Origin: Massilia mucilaginosa
GTDB taxonomy: Bacteria > Pseudomonadota > Gammaproteobacteria > Burkholderiales > Burkholderiaceae_D
DNA: 64,000 nt
Assembly (NCBI RefSeq): GCF_011682145.1
Contig: NZ_WHJH01000026.1
Span: forward strand, 1-64,000
Direction: 5' to 3'
The notes beneath the pieces were generated by a model. The model was not told where the DNA came from, ran no database searches, and saw only the letters and a program-made list of their open reading frames with translations. Positions 17,386-25,025 of this stretch are shown in pieces. Numbering within the stretch: the first letter of the stretch is position 1; every line of letters begins with the position of its first letter. Both the position numbers and the translations under genes were made by a program.

Positions 17386-17555
17386 AAAACAAACACTTTA
17401 TCGGCGCGGTTTGCCTGACGATCGTCGCCACCATGACCAGTTGGGCCTTCATGTTCGATACCTCCTCCAACATCGGCAGCGGCAGGGGCGGCGGCAGCAG
17501 CTGGAGTTCCGGCGGCGGCAGTTATGGCGGCGGTTCGGGCGGCGGGCACAAATGA
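17382..17555 (+). CDS. Small Gly/Ser-rich exported peptide of the polyamine cassette
   Basis: A 57-codon gene coupled at both ends by ATGA overlaps (17382-17385 and 17552-17555), which strongly supports translation. The product has a hydrophobic N-terminus, MKNKHFIGAVCLTIVATMTS, usable as a signal or anchor. An extended Gly/Ser tail (GSGRGGGSSWSS and further G-rich runs) ends in HK. No enzyme motif is possible at this size. It may be a membrane-tethered subunit of, or substrate for, the cassette around it. I do not recognise a family. Confidence 0.8.
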   Translation: MKNKHFIGAVCLTIVATMTSWAFMFDTSSNIGSGRGGGSSWSSGGGSYGGGSGGGHK

Positions 17556-17929
17556 GCATGGGCGCGCATCGTCCGGCCGGCATTCATCTGCTGGCCGATT
17601 TCCATGGGGTCGATGCGGCGCTGCTGACGGCCGGCGCGGAGATCGACGCGCTGCTGCGCGCCGGCGCCGAAGCGGCTGGCGCGTGCATTTTGCACAGCCA
17701 TTTTCATAGTTTTGGCGAGGCGATGGGCGTGACCGGCGTGCTGCTGCTGGCCGAGTCGCATATCTCGATTCATACCTGGCCTGAATACGGCTTCGCGGCG
17801 GCCGATATTTTCATGTGCGGCGACGCCCAGCCGCAGCTGGCGTTACAGGTGATTGAGCTGGCGTTCAAGCCGGTCTCGCGCGTGGTGCAGACCATCGAGC
17901 GCGGCGTGGCGCAGGTGCCGGCCGCTTAA
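17552..17929 (+). CDS. S-adenosylmethionine decarboxylase proenzyme (SpeH/SpeD2 type)
   Basis: A 125-residue proenzyme of the small bacterial/archaeal class. Autocleavage between Glu68 and Ser69 in LLAESHISIHTWPEYG generates the pyruvoyl cofactor. Upstream HSHFHSFG and downstream AAADIFMCG are also family hallmarks. The reaction converts S-adenosylmethionine to the decarboxylated aminopropyl donor used by spermidine synthases, matching the divergent gene at 12867-14378. It starts at 17552 by ATGA overlap with the tiny Gly-rich gene and ends four bases into the convergent aldose epimerase gene. Confidence 0.94.
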   Translation: MSMGAHRPAGIHLLADFHGVDAALLTAGAEIDALLRAGAEAAGACILHSHFHSFGEAMGVTGVLLLAESHISIHTWPEYGFAAADIFMCGDAQPQLALQVIELAFKPVSRVVQTIERGVAQVPAA

Positions 17930-18801
17930 GTCACGGTAAATCGGAACGTGCGGCGCAGGCGCTGCCCCGGCGCCAGGATCGTCAAGCCATGCCTGGCCGG
18001 CCCGCCCGCCATGTTGTGCGCGTTGATCAGGTGGTCCACCGGTTCGAAGCAGAAAAAATCCCCGCCGGCCGGCGCATACACGATGTAGTACCCGCCATCG
18101 GCCTCTATCGCCAGCGTCAAGCCGCTCTGCGGCCAGGCAATGCGCGCCTGGCCATCCCAGCCTTCGAACACATTGTCGACCGGGCCCTCGGGCAGCGCGC
18201 GTTCGCGCTCGAACGACCAGGCCTCGGGAATCGCCTGCGCGTGCGACGGCAGCTTGTCCGCCCCCGCCATCCACACCTTGCGCGCCCCGGCCTGCAAGGT
18301 GGTGCCGGCAGTGCGCGGCATCCACGGATGCAAACCCAGGCCGAAGGGCAGCGCCAGCGCGCCGGTGTTGCTCACTTCCAGCGTGACCAGCAGCGCATTG
18401 CCGCGCAGGGCATAGCCGAGCGAGGCGCGGTACGAGAACGGCATGCCGTCGCGGCGTTCGAGCATCAGCAGCACCTGGCTGGCCGACTGGAACGCCACCG
18501 TCCATGGCCGCTGCCAGCCTTCGCCATGCATCGGAAACGGATCGCCTTCGCGGTTCGGCGCGATGGCGTAACGCTCGCCGCCATACGAAAACCCGCCAGC
18601 CATGCGGTTCGACCACGGCACCAGCGGAAAGCAGGCCAGCTGGTTGGGACGCGGCGCGGCGTCGCCCGCTGCGCCCGCGTACGGGCGCAGCACCGGCACC
18701 GGGGCGTCGCCGCCGATCCAGTCCAGGCGCGACAAAGCACCGCCGAAACCCGGAAGGATCTCGGCGGACAGCTGCGCGCTGCGCAGGACCAGCGACGGCA
18801 G
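17926..18801 (-). CDS. Aldose 1-epimerase (mutarotase)-like
   Basis: The galactose-mutarotase fold is clear: NQLACFPLVPWSNRMAGGFS, a conserved His in FPMHGEGWQRPW, GLGLHPWMPR, and an acidic residue region after FFCFEPVDHLINAHN. It would interconvert sugar anomers. Family similarity continues upstream of the first usable codon (TTG at 18735): LVLRSAQLSAEILPGFGGAL reads in frame back to a TGA near 18810. No ATG, GTG or TTG occurs there, so a CTG near 18801 is the only obvious start that covers the domain. It directly follows the uronate dehydrogenase stop (two bases), so coupling by reinitiation is possible. Confidence 0.8.
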   Translation of the reverse strand: MPSLVLRSAQLSAEILPGFGGALSRLDWIGGDAPVPVLRPYAGAAGDAAPRPNQLACFPLVPWSNRMAGGFSYGGERYAIAPNREGDPFPMHGEGWQRPWTVAFQSASQVLLMLERRDGMPFSYRASLGYALRGNALLVTLEVSNTGALALPFGLGLHPWMPRTAGTTLQAGARKVWMAGADKLPSHAQAIPEAWSFERERALPEGPVDNVFEGWDGQARIAWPQSGLTLAIEADGGYYIVYAPAGGDFFCFEPVDHLINAHNMAGGPARHGLTILAPGQRLRRTFRFTVT

Positions 18802-18802
18802 C

Positions 18803-19609
18803 TTAGTTATATTTCGGCCCGGTCAGCAGGAATGGCCCACCCTGGTAGGTGATGGCGAGGTCGTCGTCCGGCGCGTAGGTGCCGCTGAACGGGAACATGC
18901 CCTCGAACTGGGTCGAGCTGTCCTTGGCCACGAAGCCGAGATGGCGCGAATGGCGGTCGTCCCACCATTTGGCCTTGTTGTCGGAGACGCCGAAGGCGAT
19001 GGTGTGGCCGACGCGCGCGGCGAACAGCGAGCAGCGCAGCGATTCGACCAGGTCGGCCAGGCTCAGGTAAGTGATCATCATGCGCGCGCTGCCCGGCTTG
19101 GGGAAGCAGGAGCCGATACGCAAGCACACGGTCTCGATGCCGAAGCGGTCGAAGTAGTAGCGCGACAGCGATTCGCCGAACACCTTGCTGATGCCGTACA
19201 TGCCGTCGGGGCGCGGCGGCATCTCGGCGTCGACCAGGTCGGTGGTCTTGTAGAAGCCCATCGTGTGGTTCGAGCTGGCGAATACCACGCGCTTGACGCC
19301 GCACTTGTGGATCGCTTCGTACAGATTGGCCATGCCGAGGATGTTGGCCTGCATGATGGCGTCGAACGGCGCTTCGACCGAGATGCCGCCGAAGTGCAGT
19401 ACCGCGTCCACGCCTTCCATCAGCGCCAGCACGGCGGCCTTGTCGGCCAGGTCGCACTGCACGACTTCTTCGCCCTCTCCGGCCGGGCCAATCTCGGCCA
19501 GGTCGGACAGGCGCACGATGTCGGCCCACGGTTTGATATGGTCGCGCAGCTGGCGTCCGAGGCCGCCGGCGGCGCCGGTCAGCAAAATGCGTTTGAAGGG
19601 TTTGCTCAT
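18803..19609 (-). CDS. udh: Uronate dehydrogenase (NAD-dependent)
   Basis: A 268-residue short-chain dehydrogenase/epimerase-type enzyme. It has a Rossmann loop (LLTGAAGGLGRQLRD), LHFGGISVEAPFDAI, FASSNHTMGFY and the catalytic YGISK, and lines up well with Agrobacterium uronate dehydrogenase from memory (SSNHT and GGISVE are shared). It oxidises galacturonate or glucuronate to the aldarolactone with NAD+. The galactarate dehydratase gene lies immediately upstream (two-base gap) and an aldose epimerase downstream, which fits the oxidative uronate route. The start at 19609 (MSKPFKRILL) is the only sensible ATG. Confidence 0.88.
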   Translation of the reverse strand: MSKPFKRILLTGAAGGLGRQLRDHIKPWADIVRLSDLAEIGPAGEGEEVVQCDLADKAAVLALMEGVDAVLHFGGISVEAPFDAIMQANILGMANLYEAIHKCGVKRVVFASSNHTMGFYKTTDLVDAEMPPRPDGMYGISKVFGESLSRYYFDRFGIETVCLRIGSCFPKPGSARMMITYLSLADLVESLRCSLFAARVGHTIAFGVSDNKAKWWDDRHSRHLGFVAKDSSTQFEGMFPFSGTYAPDDDLAITYQGGPFLLTGPKYN

Positions 19610-19611
19610 AA

Positions 19612-21162
19612 TCAGGTCACCGGTGCAGGATTGAAAAGGGTCAGGGCATTGTGCAGCTTCCAGTGTTCGGCCCAGGTCTTGCTGCCGCTGGCCACATCGA
19701 GCATCAGCTTGAACAGCTCCCAGCCGACGTCTTCGATGCTCGCTTCGCCACTGGCGATACGGCCCGCGTTCACGTCCATCAGGTCGTGCCAGCGGCGCGC
19801 CAGGTCGTTGCGCGTGGCCACTTTGATCACCGGGCATTCGGCCAGGCCGTACGGCGTGCCGCGCCCCGTGGTAAACACGTGGATATTCATTCCCGCCGCC
19901 AGCTGCAAGGTGCCGCAGATGAAATCGCTGGCGGGGGTGGCTGCGTAAATCAGCCCTTTCTGTTTGAGTTTTTCGCCCGGCGAGAGCACGCCGGTGATCG
20001 CGGACGATCCCGACTTGACGATCGATCCCATCGCCTTTTCGACGATGTTCGACAGCCCACCCTTCTTGTTACCCGGCGTGGTGTTGGCGCTGCGGTCGAC
20101 GCCGCCGCGCGTCAGATAAGCATCGTACCATGCCATTTCGCGGATCATCGCCTCGGCCACCTCGGCGTTGACGGCGCGCGAAGTCAGCTGATCGATCCCG
20201 TCGCGCACTTCCGTCACTTCCGAAAACATCACCGTGGCGCCGGCGCGCACCAGCAGATCGGTGGCGTAGCCGACCGCCGGATTGGCGGTCACGCCCGAGA
20301 AGGCATCGCTGCCGCCGCACTGCACCCCCACCACCAGGTCGGACGCCGGGCAGGTTTCGCGCCGGCGCGCGTTGAGCGCCTTGAGCTGGACTTCGGCGGT
20401 GCGCATGATCGAATCGATCATCGACTGGAAGCCCACATGGCCGTCGTCCTGCAGGCAGACGTGCGCGGGGTCGGCGCCGGAGAGGATCGGGATCGAGCCT
20501 TTCGGGAACAGGCGCGCCGGCTGCAGTTTTTCGCAGCCCAGGCTGACCACCATGGCCTGGCCGCCGAAGTTCGGGTTCTGGGTGATGTTGCGCAAGGTGC
20601 GGATCGGGATCTCGGCGCCCGGCGCGTCAATCGCCACGCCGCAGCCGTAGGTGTGTTCGAGGCCGACCACGTCGTCCACGTTCGGGTAGCGCGGCAGCAG
20701 TTCGCTCTTGATGCGCTTGACCGCGTGTTCGACCACGCCGGAGACGCATTGCACGGTGGTGGTAATGGCCAGGATATTGCGCGTGCCGACCGAGCCGTCG
20801 GCGTTCTTGAAGCCCTGGAAGGTGTAGCCTTCGAGCGGCGCCATGACCGGCGCGGCGCGGGTGGCGATCGGCAGGCCTTCGAGTTCGCGCGCGGCCGGCA
20901 TGCGCAGCACCGCTTCCGAAATCCAGCTGCCCTTGGGCAGGGCGCGGGCGGCAAAGCCGATCGTCACGTTATAGCGCGTGACCGGGTCGCCTTCGGCGAA
21001 ATCGGCCAGGGCCACCTTGTGCCCCTGCGGCACCGCGTCGACCAGCACCAGCCCATCGGGAAACACCGTCCCCGCCGGCAAGCCGCCATCGTTGACCACG
21101 ATGGCCACGTTGTCGGCCGAGTGCATGCGGATATGGAGCGGGGGTTTTTCCGGTGTCGTCAT
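19612..21162 (-). CDS. garD: Galactarate dehydratase (UxaA/GarD family)
   Basis: A 516-residue dehydratase close to the length of E. coli GarD. The N-terminal SAF-like domain (about 1-95) includes [18 protein letters not shown]. The large catalytic region carries [55 protein letters not shown], and [20 protein letters not shown]. It removes water from galactarate (possibly glucarate) to give the keto-deoxy acid. The ATG at 21162 starts [11 protein letters not shown]; in-frame sequence further upstream is not family-like. It is the first gene of a probable operon with udh and the aldose epimerase. A GntR-type palindrome lies 115 bp upstream. Confidence 0.92.
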   Translation of the reverse strand: MTTPEKPPLHIRMHSADNVAIVVNDGGLPAGTVFPDGLVLVDAVPQGHKVALADFAEGDPVTRYNVTIGFAARALPKGSWISEAVLRMPAARELEGLPIATRAAPVMAPLEGYTFQGFKNADGSVGTRNILAITTTVQCVSGVVEHAVKRIKSELLPRYPNVDDVVGLEHTYGCGVAIDAPGAEIPIRTLRNITQNPNFGGQAMVVSLGCEKLQPARLFPKGSIPILSGADPAHVCLQDDGHVGFQSMIDSIMRTAEVQLKALNARRRETCPASDLVVGVQCGGSDAFSGVTANPAVGYATDLLVRAGATVMFSEVTEVRDGIDQLTSRAVNAEVAEAMIREMAWYDAYLTRGGVDRSANTTPGNKKGGLSNIVEKAMGSIVKSGSSAITGVLSPGEKLKQKGLIYAATPASDFICGTLQLAAGMNIHVFTTGRGTPYGLAECPVIKVATRNDLARRWHDLMDVNAGRIASGEASIEDVGWELFKLMLDVASGSKTWAEHWKLHNALTLFNPAPVT

Positions 21163-21276
21163 GTTGATAGCCTTGTCTGCCCGTACCCGCATACGCCCGG
21201 GAATGGCGGGCGCGATTGCGGTCGGTTTTGCTAAGTATGCCAGCAAACTTTAGAATCGGCTAGTCCAATTGTCGTT

Positions 21277-21291
21277 ATTGGTCAGGCCAAT
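21277..21291. promoter_or_regulatory. Candidate GntR/FCD-type operator
   Basis: ATTGGTCAGGCCAAT is a near-perfect inverted repeat that resembles the AATTGGT-n3-ACCAATT boxes of PdhR/LldR-type regulators. It lies in the 239-bp divergent region between the galactarate dehydratase operon and the CoA-transferase gene. A sugar-acid-responsive GntR regulator could act here, but none is encoded in the window. Confidence 0.4.
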
Positions 21292-21401
21292 TTAACTTTT
21301 CCACACAAAATGGTCAGGGTGGTCCGACCGCGTTCCGCGCTTGGCCGAAGCGGCCCGCAAGCCGATATAATTGCTGCCTGATTTGCAACAAGGCAGACAC
21401 A

Positions 21402-22928
21402 ATGACTCAAGCATTTTCGGGCATGCCCAAGGCGCTCGGCCACATCCGCGTACTCGATCTGTCGCGCGTGCTGGCCGGTCCCTGGTGCTCCCAGAACCTC
21501 GCCGATCTCGGCGCCGACGTGATCAAGATCGAACGACCCGGCGTGGGCGACGACACGCGCGCCTGGGGCCCGCCGTACGCGCGCGACGCCGACGGCAACA
21601 ACACCAGCGAGGCCGCCTACTTCCTGACCGCGAACCGCGGCAAGCGTTCGGTCACGGTCGATATCGCCACCCCCGAGGGCCAGGCGCTGATCCGCGACCT
21701 GGCGCGCGAGGCCGACGTGGTGCTCGAAAACTACAAGGTCGGCCAGCTGAAACGCTACGGCCTCGATTACGACAGCCTCAGGGAGATCAAGCCCGACCTG
21801 GTGTACTGCTCGGTGACCGGCTTCGGGCAGGACGGGCCGTATGCGCACCGCGCCGGCTACGACTTCCTGATCCAGGGCATGGGCGGGCTGATGTCGGTTA
21901 CCGGCGAGCGTGACGACCTGCCCGGCGGCGGTCCGCAAAAGGCCGGGGTGGCGCTGACCGACCTGATGACCGGCATGTACGCCACCGTGGCGGTGCTGGC
22001 CGCGCTCACGCACCGCGACCGCAGCGGGCAAGGCCAGTACATCGACATGGCGCTGCTCGACACGCAGGTGGCGATGCTGGCCAATGTGGGCAGCAACTAC
22101 CTTAACAGCGGCAAGCCGCCCAAGCGCTGGGGCAATGCGCATGCCAACATCGTGCCGTACCAGACGTTTGCGTGCGCGGACGGGCATATCATCGTCGCCA
22201 CCGGGAACGATGGGCAGTACCGCAAGTTCGTGGAAGCGGGCGGACGCGACGATTTGCTGAGCGACCCGCGCTTTGCCACCAACCCGCTGCGCGTGCAGCA
22301 CCGCGACGTGCTGGTGCCGCTGCTGGCCGGGATGGTCGCAACGCGCACGCGCGGCGAGTGGATTGCGCAGCTCGAAGCGGTCGGCGTGCCGTGCGGGCCG
22401 ATCAACGATGTCGGTGAAGTGTTCGAGAACGAGCAGGTGAAGGCGCGCGGCGTGGCCATCGAGATGGATCATCCGGCGGCGGGCAAGGTGAAGCTGGTGC
22501 GCAGCCCGATGAAACTGTCGCTCACGCCGGCGCAGGCCGATCTGCCGCCGCCGATGCTGGGGCAGCATACCGATGAAGTGCTGCGCGACCGGCTGGGGCC
22601 CCGCGATGAGGCGCGCGCGCCGCCCCGGGCCACGGGCGCGAGCTCAACCCCCCGTCGTCCCCGCGCCGGGCGCGGGAACGACGCGCTCAGGCGGCCTTCA
22701 GGCCGGCCGCCTCGATCGGCGCCAGTCCGCGCAAGCGCAGCGCCATCGCCAGCGCCAGTCCGAGGGCCAGCGCCAGCAGCGCGACCACGCCATTCCAGCC
22801 GGCCGCGCTCCACACAATCCCCGACCCCGCGCCGATCACGCTCGATCCGATATAGTAGAAAAACAGGTACATCGCCGACGCCAGCGCCTGCGGCGCCCTG
22901 GCCCGCCGCCCCACCCAGCTGCTGGTGA
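21402..22928 (+). CDS. CaiB/BaiF family CoA-transferase with run-on C-terminus
   Basis: A class III CoA-transferase. It has IRVLDLSRVLAGPWCSQNLA, GADVIKIERPGVGDDTRAWG, LTANRGKRSVTVDI, the catalytic-Asp region after AGVALTDLMTGMYATVAVL, and a normal family end near LPPPMLGQHTDEVLRDRLG (about residue 400). Beyond that the frame stays open for about 100 Arg/Pro/Ser-rich residues with no family similarity and overlaps the 3' end of the convergent MFS gene by 242 bp. A TGA in the +2 frame at 22607-22609 sits where the family usually ends. A recent frameshift or lost stop is therefore likely. Catalytic regions are intact. Confidence 0.85.
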   Translation: MTQAFSGMPKALGHIRVLDLSRVLAGPWCSQNLADLGADVIKIERPGVGDDTRAWGPPYARDADGNNTSEAAYFLTANRGKRSVTVDIATPEGQALIRDLAREADVVLENYKVGQLKRYGLDYDSLREIKPDLVYCSVTGFGQDGPYAHRAGYDFLIQGMGGLMSVTGERDDLPGGGPQKAGVALTDLMTGMYATVAVLAALTHRDRSGQGQYIDMALLDTQVAMLANVGSNYLNSGKPPKRWGNAHANIVPYQTFACADGHIIVATGNDGQYRKFVEAGGRDDLLSDPRFATNPLRVQHRDVLVPLLAGMVATRTRGEWIAQLEAVGVPCGPINDVGEVFENEQVKARGVAIEMDHPAAGKVKLVRSPMKLSLTPAQADLPPPMLGQHTDEVLRDRLGPRDEARAPPRATGASSTPRRPRAGRGNDALRRPSGRPPRSAPVRASAAPSPAPVRGPAPAARPRHSSRPRSTQSPTPRRSRSIRYSRKTGTSPTPAPAAPWPAAPPSCW

Positions 22929-23901
22929 CCGAATGGGTCCCAAAAAAACCGAACGTGAACAAACTCATTCCCGCCAGGATCAGCACCAGATGGCTGGACA
23001 GGGTCAGCAGCAGCCCGGCCAGCATGATCACGGTCACCATCCACAGCACATTGCGCCGTCCGATGCGGTCGGCCAGGCGGCCGGCCCACACGGAACTGAA
23101 CATCCCGATCAGATACAGCACCGACATCGCCCCCACCGCGCTCTGGCTCAGGTTGAACGGCGCGGCCAGCATGCGGTAGCCGATGTAGTTATACAGGCTC
23201 ACGAACACGCCCATCACCAGGAAACCCAGCGCGAACAGCCACGGCATGCCGTCGTCGCGCAGATGGGTGCGGGCGCCTTCCAGCAAACCACGGACGCCCG
23301 GCTTGCCGCCCCTGAAATTCTGCGATTCCGGCAGGCTGCGCGCGAACTCCCAGGCCGCGACCAGGCCGGCGGCGCCCATCGCACCGAGCGCCAGGCGCCA
23401 CGAGTAATGGTCGCTGACGACCGAGGCGATCACCCGGCCCGCCATGCCGCCCAGCGCGGTGCCGCTGATGTAGAGGCCCATCGACAGCCCGAGCGACGGC
23501 CCTTCGATCTCCTCGCTCAGGTAAGCCATGGCCACCGCCGGCATGCCGCCCAGCGAAAAGCCGAGCAAGGCGCGCAGCACCAGCAATTGAAAGTAGTTCT
23601 GGGCGACGGCGGTCAGCACGGTGAAGACGGCGGCGGCCACCAGCGCGAACGTCATGAGCTTCTTGCGGCCGATGCGGTCCGACAGCGCGCCGCTGATCAC
23701 CAGCGACACCGCCAGCGCCAGGGTGGCGATCGACAGCGACCAGCTGCTCTGCGCCGGCGTGAGCGCGAACTGGTGCGCCAGCAGCGGCATCAGCGGCTGC
23801 ACGCAGTACAGCAGCGCGAAGGCGGAAAAGCCGCCGCACAGCATGGCGCGGTTGATGCGCTTGAAAGCGGGGGAAGCGGCGGTAACGGCGCTGGAAGACA
23901 T
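22687..23901 (-). CDS. MFS transporter, YnfM-like
   Basis: A 12-helix major facilitator of about 404 residues from the ATG at 23901 (MSSSAVTAASP). A TTG nine bases upstream is less likely. It has LLYCVQPLMPLLAHQFALTP, the loop 2-3 signature GALSDRIGRKKLM, GRLADRIGRRNVLW, and LFTFGFFGTHSVTSSWVGRR. These are typical of the YnfM/arabinose-efflux-like group. Substrate unknown. It is divergent from the LysR gene at 24008, its probable regulator. Its 3' end is overlapped antisense by the run-on tail of the CoA-transferase gene. Confidence 0.92.
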   Translation of the reverse strand: MSSSAVTAASPAFKRINRAMLCGGFSAFALLYCVQPLMPLLAHQFALTPAQSSWSLSIATLALAVSLVISGALSDRIGRKKLMTFALVAAAVFTVLTAVAQNYFQLLVLRALLGFSLGGMPAVAMAYLSEEIEGPSLGLSMGLYISGTALGGMAGRVIASVVSDHYSWRLALGAMGAAGLVAAWEFARSLPESQNFRGGKPGVRGLLEGARTHLRDDGMPWLFALGFLVMGVFVSLYNYIGYRMLAAPFNLSQSAVGAMSVLYLIGMFSSVWAGRLADRIGRRNVLWMVTVIMLAGLLLTLSSHLVLILAGMSLFTFGFFGTHSVTSSWVGRRARAPQALASAMYLFFYYIGSSVIGAGSGIVWSAAGWNGVVALLALALGLALAMALRLRGLAPIEAAGLKAA

Positions 23902-23988
23902 GATGGACAACCCGAAGTGAATAGACTGGGATCATCTTAGGTTTGCGCTTTTATACTGTCCAATATATATTTATGGCGTTACTTATAC

Positions 23989-23999
23989 ATCGAATCGAT
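23989..23999. promoter_or_regulatory. Possible LysR-type operator
   Basis: ATCGAATCGAT is a perfect palindrome within the 106-bp AT-rich divergent region between the MFS and LysR genes, just before the LysR start. LysR regulators usually bind such dyads between divergent genes. Assigned on position and symmetry only. Confidence 0.35.
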
Positions 24000-24007
24000 T
24001 ACAGATA

Positions 24008-24898
24008 ATGGAATTTCGCCAGCTTCGCTACTTCATCGCCGTGGCCGAGGAACTGCATTTCACGCGCGCCGCCGAGCGCCTGCACATCGGCCAGCCGCCG
24101 CTGAGCCACGCGATCCAGATGCTCGAAGCCGACGTCGGCGCGCAGCTGTTCGAGCGCACCAAGCGCTGGGTGAGGCTGACCGAGGCCGGTAAACTGTTCC
24201 TGGACGATGCGCGCCGCATCGTGGCCTTGTCGGAGCAGGCGGCCAGCACCGCGCGCAGGGCCGAGCGCGGCGAGGCGGGCGAACTGCGCATCGGGTTCAC
24301 GTTCTCGACGCCGCTCACGCCCTTGTTTGCGAACGTGATCAACCGCTATCGCCAGCAGTATCCGGCAGTAACGTTGACCCTGCACGAAATGGCGACCGTG
24401 CCGCAGCTCGACAAACTGGCGCGGCGCGAGCTCGATCTGGGCTTCGTGCGCCCCCCGGAAAATGGGCTGCCCGAGAATATCGGCTTGACGGCGCTGCGCG
24501 AAGATCCGCTGGTGGCGGTGCTGCCGACCGGGCTGGCCCTGGCGCGCAAGAAAGCGATCGCGCTCAGCGAGATGGCCGAGCTGCCGTTCGTGATGTATCC
24601 GCACAGCGCGGGGACCGGGATCTATCCGCAGATTTTCAGGTTGTGCCGGGATGCCGGGTTTGTGCCGAGGGTGGAGCAGACCGCGGGGGAAGCGTCGACC
24701 ATCATCGGGCTGGTGGCGGCGGGATGCGGGGTGTCGGTGCTGCCAGGGTCGTTCGAGCGGATCAGGATGGATGGGGTGTGTTACCGGCCGCTGCTCGATG
24801 CGGGAGCGACCACCACCTTGTTGCTGGCGCAGAGGAAGGGCGAACATGCGCCGCTGGTGCAGGCGTTTCTGGCGTTGGCGAGCGAGGCGGCGCTTTGA
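24008..24898 (+). CDS. LysR family transcriptional regulator
   Basis: A 296-residue regulator. The N-terminal winged helix is MEFRQLRYFIAVAEELHFTR, a segment with AERLHIGQPPLSHAIQMLE, and QLFERTKRWVRLTEAGKLFL. The C-terminal substrate-binding domain is GELRIGFTFSTPLTPLFANV onward. Similar to the BenM/CatM-like group that senses aromatic or small organic acids, but the inducer cannot be read. It is divergently transcribed from the MFS gene and probably controls it. A 20-bp palindromic repeat follows immediately downstream. Confidence 0.93.
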   Translation: MEFRQLRYFIAVAEELHFTRAAERLHIGQPPLSHAIQMLEADVGAQLFERTKRWVRLTEAGKLFLDDARRIVALSEQAASTARRAERGEAGELRIGFTFSTPLTPLFANVINRYRQQYPAVTLTLHEMATVPQLDKLARRELDLGFVRPPENGLPENIGLTALREDPLVAVLPTGLALARKKAIALSEMAELPFVMYPHSAGTGIYPQIFRLCRDAGFVPRVEQTAGEASTIIGLVAAGCGVSVLPGSFERIRMDGVCYRPLLDAGATTTLLLAQRKGEHAPLVQAFLALASEAAL

Positions 24899-24918
24899 TT
24901 CGCCCCACCCGCTTCCTC

Positions 24919-24966
24919 GGCGGGAATCCATAGCACCTTTGCTCACAGGTGCTATGGATTCCCGCC
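24919..24966. repeat. REP-like palindrome, 20-bp perfect arms
   Basis: GGCGGGAATCCATAGCACCT (24919-24938) pairs perfectly with 24947-24966 around an eight-base loop. The outer part, ending CCCGCCTTCGCGGGAA, forms a second small dyad. It belongs to the same family as the elements at 41832 and 43447, which share GGCGGGAAtcc/ggaTTCCCGCC or GGGAACGACG. Located between convergent genes, it may act as a terminator. Confidence 0.85.
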
Positions 24967-25025
24967 TTCGCGGGAACGACGGTTTCAAGGGCTAGTGGTA
25001 CTAATTACAGAAGCTACAGAAGCGC

